Part shown: positions 1-9,114 of the stretch, in pieces
Layout of the letters: each line of letters begins with the position of its first letter
Position numbering within the stretch: position 1 is the stretch's first letter
NCBI GenBank assembly: GCA_965644295.1
Contig: CBFFRP010000373.1
Span: 124,001-188,000 of the forward strand
Length of the DNA stretch: 64,000 nucleotides
DNA from: Paraphysomonas bandaiensis
Lineage: Eukaryota; Chrysophyceae
Direction: 5' to 3'
The notes under the pieces: model-generated
What the model saw: only the letters and a program-made list of their open reading frames with translations
Told to the model about the DNA's origin: nothing
Databases searched by the model: none
Position numbers and translations under genes: made by a program

Positions 1-348
1 ATCATTGTCCTTCGGACCGGGAGCAATGATCGTAAAGCTGTCATCTGTGGGGGCTACACCAGCAGTTTGAACCTTGCGATTGAGTAAATAATTTACAAAA
101 CTCGATTTTCCAGAGGAGTGATTGCCTAAAAGAAAAACGAAAGGGAAAATAGTATTCTTATTCGTGGCTTTATCCAACGGGCCTTTGCATCTATCGTTCA
201 GTGGTTCTATGCTCTTTAATATTTTCTGACAATCAAGAATAACGCCTGGGGAGTCGCGAATGCCGCCAAAATTTCTGACGGCAAGTGGTCTATACGTCGA
301 TGCATGGCCACAAACCATTACTCTTGACAATCGGAAACCGCGAGCCAT
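1..348 (-). CDS. EHD/dynamin-like GTPase, N-terminal part (cut by window edge)
   Basis: The reading frame is open from an ATG at 348 to the window start, giving the first 116 residues. Residues 75-82 hold a P-loop, GNHSSGKS, followed by SFVNYLL and then TAGVAPTDDSFTII. That P-loop and the TDDSF stretch (switch I region) are what EHD and sarcalumenin-like dynamin-family GTPases show. The family binds and remodels membranes using ATP or GTP. Residues 1-28 are rich in Arg and Ser with no acidic residues, so an organelle (mitochondrial or plastid) targeting peptide is plausible; this is inference. The rest of the G domain and the helical part lie outside the window, so the exact subfamily cannot be fixed. 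The start is the first ATG after in-frame non-coding sequence. Confidence 0.7.
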   Translation of the reverse strand, partial: MARGFRLSRVMVCGHASTYRPLAVRNFGGIRDSPGVILDCQKILKSIEPLNDRCKGPLDKATNKNTIFPFVFLLGNHSSGKSSFVNYLLNRKVQTAGVAPTDDSFTIIAPGPKDND

Positions 349-1549
349 AACACACTACCGTATAAACCCTCAAGCACAGCAGTTTCTAGTTTACTAAGTA
401 TTATATGTACACTCCGCAATTTTACCATGCAAGTGAGTGATGCAATGATGAAATATGCTCACATATTGAGGCAGCCACTGTCATACTGCTGTATGACTCA
501 AGAATTCACAACAAAAATCACAAATTCTGAAAGTATGCTAGAAATTCCTAATATATCTGCAGCTAGTTCCTACAAATCGCTGGTTTTGATCGATATAAAA
601 TTCAGATATGCTCATAAAAGGCTATAAATTCAGGGTATGAGCTTGAGCGCGACATGGTATTGTGCGGCTAATATTGTTGTTTGACGTGATGTAAGCAAGT
701 GATATGATACCTCCATTGATACGGTGGTGTTGAGATGCTAATTGTACCTTGCGATATAGAGCTGCTGAAGATCTCTGAACACATATTATGAAGATGATCT
801 TCCATTCACCGGTCAGTTAAGGTCACAATGAAGTAGCGCAATTGGATACAGTACTGTGCTATGTTTATGTCATATATCGAGCTACATGCGAGATATGGGC
901 GTCCAGTACTCTGTGTGGTGGTGTTGCTGCTCTTATGAGGAATACAATACAATGACGAACATTGTGTTGATGGTGAGTATAATCTCTGGATTGTGTTGTA
1001 GATATCGTTGTTTGATATGAGGAGATGATAAGACATCTCCAGTGATACGTTATGGATAAGATATATTACTTATTAAGAATCACAAGTGATTAATTGTATT
1101 TTGATTTCTATTCAAGGAGCTATATTTCTATGCTGTATCGAGACAATTCTTCTTTCTAGAGTATTTGTCAACTAGTTGCCTACATAAGCTGTAGGAAACA
1201 TATTCTTCACTACCTACCTCGTTGGTCTCACAATTGTCCTCAAATTTATACACTACATACACACAACGATGAAAAAATCGTTTCCGTGTGTTATCTTCCT
1301 TTCCGCTATTTGTAAAAAATGAGGCTGTTCTTTAGTTTCTTTTATGTATGTGTACTGTCGTCTGTGTATTGCTCATGGTGGTCCTCACCATAGCATGTTG
1401 TTACTTATCATAGTACTCAACAATAAAGTCGCCTGTAGTCTGTAGTCCTGTTATAGTCCCATATCCCATGGAGAGAAAAACACTTCAAATAAAGAATTGT
1501 GTTTTGTATTCAACAAGTGTTAAAAGTAATTAATTGTAATTATTACTTG
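349..1549. other. intergenic, no gene seen
   Basis: AT-rich sequence upstream of the EHD-like gene. Short open frames exist but show no domain, no coding bias and no splice structure. I see no RNA gene and no clear repeat here. Confidence 0.5.
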
Positions 1550-2573
1550 CTGTCTCAATTTCAATTATTGAAATTAATTGCAATTATTTAGAACTAAAAT
1601 ACACTAGCTGCCAATATGGCTACCTCAACTGTCACTTCATTCCAGAGGCGACGATTCATGTGTAACAACATAAGTTGCTCGCAAATGTCGAGAAGTCAAA
1701 TTCTTGCGCAAATTCGTCATAACAATCTTAGCTCTACTGAATAACCTTTCAACCTTATTGGTTGTAGCATGCAAGTGCTTCATGCTGCAGTAATGAGTTT
1801 GTTGGTTACGTCTTGCTTGCTTCCACTGCCAGCTAACATTAAACGTTGCGCTGCGTCGTCATTCGGAACTAGCCTCGCAGAGTATTAATCTTCTTCATCC
1901 TCTTCTAGAAAAGATATTTTAATTTGATTCTTTTCCGTCCGAGTTACGGCTTCGTTGCCACATTGAATCTTCACGACTGCCTTTTGAAAGCAGCGTTATG
2001 AATAATAGCTGCATTGTCGCCCAGATGACGCTCGACAATCGGGTGCCTTACGTTAAGTTCGTCAAACAACGTGTAAACGTCAAGTTCGTGTTTACCTTAC
2101 TTCTGTAGTTGTTAGGGCACTAGTTGAAACAATTCCAATTCCTCTCGTAATTGCACGAGCTTTATGGCAAATGATTCATGTGAAGCAAGTAGCAGTCAAA
2201 TGATTCAATCTTCTTCCTACAGGACGAGTCTCTACTGTAGCCTCTTCGATATTATCATTTATTTTCTCAAACTTTCAAACTCTTAGAACACTCGTAAAAT
2301 TACTTCTGGTACCAGTTTATCACTCATATCGCTAATTAATTAAATGAATTACTATGTGAGATAATTTTTAACAACTTTTTAGCATAAAGAGGTGGTATTT
2401 TTTGATTAATTAATTGAAGCAAGCTGGAGTCAATTATGATTTGAAGTCAGTGTGATTGTGAAACCTGGTAAGGTGATTTCACCAGGTTTCATATATGGAA
2501 AAGTTTCATATAAGTACTTATTTCAATAATTGACAACTAATTGAAATTCAATTAATTGGTACACGCAGCCCTG
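1550..2573 (-). mobile_element. decayed hAT transposon, family A, copy 1
   Basis: On the minus strand, 1778 to 1637 translates into a hAT dimerisation-domain remnant: HATTNKVERLFSRAKIVMT, then NLRKNLTSRHL and a stop. The NKVERLFSRAK core matches the S-x-x-ERxFS motif at the C-terminus of hAT transposases. The right boundary is set by a terminus reading CAGGGCTGCGTGT on the minus strand (2573 inwards), the CAGGG start being typical of hAT ends. The same terminus and the same transposase remnant occur in copy 2 (37010 onwards), and an internal stretch around 2370-2440 is also shared. The left end was not found, no 8-bp duplication is visible, and the frame is broken upstream of the remnant, so the copy is dead. 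Confidence 0.6.
2459..2496. repeat. 38-nt palindromic repeat, copy 1
   Basis: The arms TGAAACCTGGT and ACCAGGTTTCA flank a short loop, making a near-perfect hairpin. The same 38 nt, with one base different, lies in inverted orientation at 24808-24845. Here it sits inside the hAT copy. Confidence 0.8.
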
Positions 2574-3264
2574 ATTGCTATTCCCTAAGCATATACATAC
2601 ACAGTATTTGAAACAATATGACTTCTCATTTGTTTTCTTAATGTTAATCAGGGAACACCTATTTCTTCTTACGGCAAGCAAGCTACTACAATCTAATACT
2701 TAGTTTTCAACATCATGAGGATAATAATAATCCAACCAGTCATGATGGTATATAGCAAACCAGCTATCTGATTATTTTATTCTATGATCTATCTATTGTA
2801 TATACTAATGCTTGTGGTACAGTTCCTGAACCTTTGAACCCAGTTTTAGTGTATATTCTATATTATGACAAGGTGATCTTACACTTTCACACACTCCTAC
2901 TACTTACTACATATATATATGATTCGATTTAAACATAAAATGAATAGTAGAAAAGAGTAATGTAAACAATGATTGATGATACTTATAAAATTTCACTGGG
3001 TAATTCCCAGTGTTATATTCATGATGGTTAGGACCTGGATATTGTGTATAGGAGTAGTGCCGAGGAGGCGAGGAGTATGATGAGAGATTATGGAGAAGAT
3101 TATGATATTGATATGATGAGAGAAGAGAATGATAGGTGGCTGCCGAGAGCAAGTGTCTAACTACTACAGTAGAGCGAGTCGTAACTAGGACTGCTACGTA
3201 TAACGTATAACTAATTGATATATAACTAATTGATGTCTATCTGCTCTATGCGCTAGTTGATGCA
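2574..3264. other. intergenic with weak copy of a dispersed repeat
   Basis: No gene. Positions 2756-2820 resemble, with many changes, the repeat at 21367-21455 and 34453-34545 (AACCAGCTATCTG, TATTTTAT, CTATTGTATATA in the same order). Confidence 0.4.
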
Positions 3265-3620
3265 TAGTGTCCGTTACGTCCCTCAACCTCGGTGCGCCCC
3301 AGACTTTCTCCCAGAACGTGTCAGACGCGACGCTGCTGCAAACAAGGGAAACCGCCTACTAGTCGTGACGAGAAGGACTGCATTAGGTTCGTCACGCCCG
3401 GGATCGGACTCCTTAGCAACTACTTCTATTATCCCTGCACAAGCTACGACGTCATCTCATCATGCCCTAGGGCGGCAACAACTGCTCCCACTCACGTATC
3501 ATCTAGCCTCTACATCTCACATCCTGCACACATAATAATGCCTCACCCCCGCAGCACCAAACCGCCTGTTATTTCTCCACCCCAGGTCCAACTGGCGAAC
3601 TGCGTCTGCTCATGATAATC
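3265..3620 (+). repeat. GC-rich island, repeat copy 1
   Basis: A block with clearly higher GC than its surroundings. On the plus strand it shares CCGTTACGT, CCCAGAACGTGTCAGA and ATCCCTGCACAAG, in the same order and spacing, with the minus strand of 55432-55618. Overlapping short frames are open here (up to 107 codons), with SPRTCQ corresponding to PPRTCQ in the other copy, so it may be decayed coding sequence of an unrecognised mobile element. No known domain was seen. Confidence 0.45.
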
Positions 3621-4027
3621 CGGAACCTAGGCCTACGTCTCTACTACTAAGCTGGTTCTGACTATCGAATGCCTATTGCTAATAAGCAGACATTTACATA
3701 CAACCATCAATGCCTCTGATAGTGATGGTCGCGTCACGTATATTGCGGAATCTATTTCTTCAGTGTTAACATCTCATTCATCAGTGTATAATACGTAATA
3801 CGTCGAAGTCACGAAGCATACAAACATACAAACATAGATTAGTACGTCTATGTATGTTGTGTTTGAACTAGATGTGTTTTACATCAATTGCAGTGAAATA
3901 ATACCGGTGTATCTTCCCTTATACATTGACAAAGCAGTTGTAATCAGACTGATATATTGGTATTGTGTATGAAGGCCATTCCTTGATAACTAAAAATCAG
4001 CTATAAACTAACAGAGCTCTTCGATAG
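3621..4027. other. intergenic, nothing seen
   Basis: AT-rich spacer downstream of the TTC33-like gene. No open frame with recognisable content. Confidence 0.5.
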
Positions 4028-4807
4028 TTACACAACTTTGAATCTACTGCATATGCATGCGGATTGTTTAACAACACCATTGTCTTCAATACTACGATAT
4101 ACCCCTTCATGCATCTCACCCTCACTATCTAGACGTGCTGCTTCTAATTTGCTAACGAAGCCCTTGACCTCTTCGATTTCCCTATCAATTTCTTCAATAG
4201 AGCTATCGCTAGCGCAATAACTAAATCCAGTATTTTCGGTAGATTGCTCACGGACATTCATACGAAGTGACCTGGCCGTAAGTAAGGAGCTCAATGCAAG
4301 TTGTGCCTCGCCCATTTCGCGTTGTGCTCTCGCAAGCGTAACATGACCATCAGACCAATCTGGTGCTAGTCTAGAAAAAATTATATTCTAATTTGTATGA
4401 CAATATCATCACCTCACAGCTTCTTCGGCAGCCTTAACTGCGGGAAATACCCTGTCCAGATGTAACAAAGCTTGAGATATCATATCGTGGACCAAAAAAT
4501 TACCAGCATCCAGCATTACACCTCGCTGCCAAACAGAAAGGGCACCCTGTATATATAACTGAGATTAGCTGTGATTACTCATATGGCAACTAAGTACTTC
4601 CATATCTCCTGACTCCGCAAGCTCGCTTCCTTTGTTTTGGTAATCGGCATCAAAGGACGAATCCATTTCTACCAAGTGACATTGAGCTGTATCATCAGGA
4701 TAAGCAAAAGCTTCTGGAACTGTTTCGCATAAAACTTTTCTCTTTTTAACCTCCTTGATTTGAAACATTGGTGCCATTAAACTACAGTGGAAAAGCAAGT
4801 TACGCAT
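4028..4807 (-). CDS. TPR protein, TTC33-like
   Basis: Three exons (4598-4807, 4413-4546, 4028-4370) join through introns of 51 and 42 nt to give 228 residues. The splices rebuild a clean tetratricopeptide repeat: GDMEGALSVWQRGV runs across the first junction and AVRLAPDWSDGHVTLARAQR across the second, followed by GEAQLALSSLLTA. Length, the basic N-terminal stretch (KEVKKRK) and the TPR block followed by a charged helical tail (about residues 155-210) fit TTC33, a small TPR protein of unknown role; TPRs bind peptides of partner proteins. Met1 at 4807 is the first in frame, but Met at 4777 or 4768 is as likely, and a pyrimidine tract plus AG before 4777 could even be a splice acceptor for a further upstream exon. 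Confidence 0.65.
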
Positions 4808-4890
4808 ATATCATATCATGCTTATATCCATCCCATGCAGCATGAGCTCTGCGCTTGGTATACCGCCGTAACAACTATCATTGTACAGTC

Positions 4891-5347
4891 AGTTCTCGAT
4901 ATCGTCAATGAGGTATGGTAAAAATGTCCGTTATGGGAAATGAAATAGGCTTGGTACGGGGGTTTTAAGCTAAAACCCCCTATTTTATATAAAACTACAG
5001 TTTTTAATAAAAATCTCCTATTTTTCGTGACTATTGTAAAGGTGATTATAGAAGTTAGCAATATATTGGATACTGCTGCCTGTATGTGCAGAGAGTATGC
5101 AACAGACAGACAGAGTATCATGAACACATTCATAATTTATACTCACATTGTTGTACGTAACGATGTCAGCTCAACCAATTCGTTGCATACAAGAAGAACA
5201 TATTCAGCTGTTCAGCATTATGCAAATGGATTAAAGCCAGTGATAATGGGACATTGAAGATTGAATAAAAAACTGGCTTTTTTATAAATAAACCTGGGTT
5301 TTCCCAAATAAAACCCGGGTTTTTTATTGGTAAAAATGTCCGTTATT
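4891..5347. repeat. dispersed foldback repeat cluster, copy A
   Basis: Positions 4891-4929 are identical, in reverse complement, to 53297-53335. GGTAAAAATGTCCGTTAT occurs here twice in direct orientation (about 4916 and 5330). Inside lies a perfect 10-bp stem (GGGGGTTTTA/TAAAACCCCC, about 4957-4979) and an imperfect AAACCTGGGTTTT/AAAACCCGGGTTTT pair (about 5292-5322). A further shared stretch, CGTATCGGCATCCTTTG, follows at about 5437 and recurs at about 53404. This looks like MITE-type debris. No coding content. Confidence 0.6.
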
Positions 5348-6525
5348 GTAATTCCATATCCCTCAAGAAGTCTGTAAACTGTAAACTAAAACCTCCGGGC
5401 GGATGCATATATGATGATCATGATTGCTGTAAATCGTATCGGCATCCTTTGTGTATTTTTCACAGATACTTCTAGACTTACTTGGCGGGTTGCTCTACCA
5501 TACATGGTGTATGCTGTATATAGTTACAGATAAGTAATAGATACTACTGACAGTTGCAGTTTAAAGATGTATCATATCTTTATAGTTACTCTCTGATCAT
5601 ACTTTGAACAGTGCTGAGAAGGATATTGTCAGCTGTGGGTATTGGTTTGTGGGACGGTTGATGCTATCTGTCCAACAATATCCACAAATAGAAGTATGCA
5701 GATGCATTGATCATATTGTAGAATGTACTTCAAATTTACGCGATAGTGCTTAATAAGTACTGCTATATATTGTTTTTTCGATTTTCGTGACGATGTGGAG
5801 TCCAAACCCTGTAACGTGGACTTGCTTCTAATCTACATAATAAACGTGGACCTGATATAAGCATGATACCATTGACTTTGAATTGGGCTGAATATCAGCA
5901 TGGGGATGATGAGATGGCGAGGAATATTGTGACAGTGATGCTGATTCGAACTTCATGCCAAGTTATTGCTAACTGCTTAGTACTTGAGTAAATTGTCGTT
6001 GTGAACATTTCAATGAATATGTAATTCATTTGTCATGATCCCCTTACATTATAATATGCTTTGGTGGAAGCTGCCGCCACAATATGTTATTTCTTTGCAC
6101 AACCTTGTGAGGAGGTGGTTTGAGCTGTTCTACTAATGCAATATAATTGGTATTTGATTATGTAACGCTCACAGTATTATTAGTCTGCGACGAATTTGGT
6201 ATTGAGGAAAATGAGAGCAGGCAAAGTTGTTCCTGGTGTGTTTGTCTCACTTATTATTTATTTTTTTATCATATATAATTGTTAATTGTACGTGTAGTGC
6301 AATGTTGAGAATCGTAACAATCAAACTGTTCACATTTTACAAGTATCTACCACTCCTAAGAAACTGCTGCATAACTCACACGATACACTTAGCTATGGGA
6401 GTGTATAAGCTTTCTATAAATTAAATTTTTTCTTCGCTGCAAGTATCAAGTAAGGTTTGAAGATATAAATTATATAGATTAGATAAATGAGCATATAAAC
6501 AGGCTCAGCTTGACTGTACTTACGA
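5348..6525. other. intergenic with a 23-bp copy of a neighbouring exon
   Basis: No gene recognised. Around 6108 the sequence ACAACCTTGTGAGGAGGTGG plus TTT repeats the start of exon 3 and the intron donor of the next gene (about 6664-6686). Confidence 0.5.
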
Positions 6526-7651
6526 TCATTTGCCTTTGTTTCTATAACACTCTCCCCATGCACAAACAACACTTCCTAATATAAGCTCAGCAAACTCATT
6601 ACGGCTAAAGTAATTTTCCTATAAACAGCAAATTAGTATACGTGGTTAATTTGATATATAAGACAACCTTGTGAGGAGGTGGTTTCATTTTCGCCACGCC
6701 TTGCTCGACCTGTTCATTCTAAATCATATGCACTCATTCCAAAAATATAAATATCTAACCATTTCAGAAGAAGATTTCTGTTCGTAAGTTTTGAACGGCA
6801 ATTTTACACCAGTTTCTTTGATGCGAATTTCCGCAGGAACCTGACATGTGTTGCAACAGTCAGGCGCCGGATGACATGTATACAAATCAGCTGCAAACTA
6901 CCTGCCAAGCGGACATGAGGTGTCCAACCAAAGTAGAAGCCTGTTCATTGCTACAGTAGAGCCCTTCCTCATCATCTACGGATCCAGATCCGCGGGCAAC
7001 GTCAAACAAAATCTCTGCCCTATCAAGTGGAGAAGAGTTGGTGACATTGCTCAGCACAGTCAGCAGGAAACCCAAAGGAAGTTCAGCATCTTCCCCCAGC
7101 TGATGTTCCTCTCTATAGGTCATCACTATTCGGTCGATAATATACCCTCCCTTGACGGTATACTGCGTCTGTTCATTGAAAAATCGAATAAAGTCTTTGT
7201 ATGTCACTCTATGAGAGGGAAAATTCTGTAGGCATGAGCGCACAAAGTCGAGGTATTGGTCACATGTCAACGAATTCATTGTACGAAGCTCCGCAGATTC
7301 ATAAGGATGCAACGGCGATTCGTCATTTATCATCTCCTCGAGCTCTGTCCTGTTCCGGCTTCCACGAATCCACCAATATATAAGTGCAGCAATTGCCGAT
7401 AAAACAGCTGCTGCCAGCTTTCCAGAATGTTTGTCCAGAAAATCATCTGATTTAACTGGAGCTGGTTCATCAGGAATATCAGGTAGTTGTTTTTGAGGAA
7501 ACATCGGGCTTGATAAGGAGCTGAATAGTCGTGTTTGGAGGACAGACGGGGCTCTTAATGGTATAGAAGAAATACTATGAAGCCGACCAGTGCCTTGGAG
7601 GTATCGTACGGCTCGAAAGGTTGTGTTTTTTATTGTAATTGGAGCTCTCAT
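6526..7651 (-). CDS. predicted mitochondrial single-pass membrane protein, unknown function
   Basis: Four exons (6902-7651, 6760-6840, 6668-6718, 6526-6618) with introns of 61, 41 and 49 nt, all in phase 0, give 324 residues. The N-terminus (about 45 residues) is rich in Arg, Ser and Thr and lacks acidic residues, as in a mitochondrial presequence. A hydrophobic segment at about residues 78-95 (AAAVLSAIAALIYWWI) follows a proline-rich acidic linker. The rest is helical and charged; the pattern TYKDFIRFF at about 145 and FSRNEFAELILGSVVCAW near the C-terminus resembles the flanks of EF-hand helices, but no canonical calcium loop is visible. I do not recognise the family. Start chosen at the first ATG, which supplies the presequence. 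Confidence 0.65.
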
Positions 7652-8816
7652 GGTGCAAGGGATAATAGCACCGAATATACTTTAGGGTAATGGAATTATT
7701 GTGATGTTTAATATGAATAGAAGCCTATGGAGATAATATATGTGGGTATGTGTCTATATACCACTGTATGGTATACAGCAGTATATACGTGTGTGGGGTA
7801 TAGCGCGTGGGGTTTCTGAACATCATATCATTTTTTACGATATTATAGATCATGAAACCTGAAAACCCTTATTTTACACAGTATGAAGAACAGGATAATG
7901 CTTATATTGGCTCCTTGTCGTAGATGCATAGCTAGAGTGCACAGCAGCATGTACCACAGAGTCTTATGTTTAATAATGTCTATGAAATAACGATCTCAAC
8001 TATTTTTTGATATTGAAATATATGATCCTTCTAACTGTGTTGCTTATATAATGGACTATATACACACACATCCTAACAGTAACAAGAATTACTTATAACT
8101 GACATGTATATATAAATGACTGAACTCTATGATCAGTATGCTCACACGCCTACTAGAACCTCTATACTGTATAGACTCATGGTCTCTATAAGCTCGTAAA
8201 TGTATTGGTTGGCATTTATGATATCATTTTCGGGATAGTGTATTGTGAATTCAATTATCCCATAAACAGATTTCAAATTCGTGATAGGAGAAAATGGGAT
8301 AAACGGCTTAACTAGGATGGACAAGGCACATTTTAATAGTAAGTAAAATACTGTGGTAGGAGGGTAAAGTCCTCACGTATGAGCCCCAGTTGATGGTCGA
8401 AGTATGAACATTTATACCTTTGGACAGTAACATTACCCATGCCTTACCTCGAAAGTGCACTGACCCTACAATCGCACAGGACGAAGTTATATAGGATGTA
8501 CACTTTTAAATCATTGTAAATTAGACTAATGTTAGACATCTAAAATATGTTTCAGCCTTCATGTATTCTTAATAAGGCACACTCTCTCATATCTCATATC
8601 TATTCTATATGATAATGTTCAAGTAATAATTCACATTGCCTTCTTTGTGCACATTCTAATATATTTCGTATTCTTGTATGCATCACAACTGATCTTGAGA
8701 AGCTGGGCATAATCGTGCTTCGTGCTACAATGATGTAGCCACTGGCATATCAATAGAGCGTAGATAGAACAGCTCCCAGAGAATTTATTACTCTGTGAAT
8801 GATTATAAAATATATT
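7652..8816. other. intergenic, no gene seen
   Basis: AT-rich upstream region of the mitochondrial-protein gene, ending at the target-site duplication TGCAG (8817-8821) of copia element 1. No recognisable coding or RNA feature. Confidence 0.5.
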
Positions 8817-8821
8817 TGCAG

Positions 8822-9114
8822 TGTTGAGATCTGAAGATTCTATATACTTGCAATTGAGTGCAGTATTATGTGAGATGCAAGGATCGAAAGATATATATGT
8901 AATTAGTACATTATATTATGTAGTATGAAACTGAAGTAGAAGTGGATGACTATACAGGATACGATCACTGAGTGTGTGGTTTGTACACTATAGTAGTAAA
9001 TGAATGGTGTTGAACACATCGAACACAACTTAGGTTCTTTATCATGTAATGTTTATAATTTCATCTTATCAGTTGAGAATAGTAAACCTTAGCAAATAAT
9101 GTCAACTTCTGTTA
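8822..9114 (+). repeat. 5' LTR of copia element 1
   Basis: 293 bp, starting TGTTGAG and ending TCTGTTA, the end being fixed by the target duplication and by the primer site that follows. The 3' end of the LTR contains the gag start codon (9099). Confidence 0.9.
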
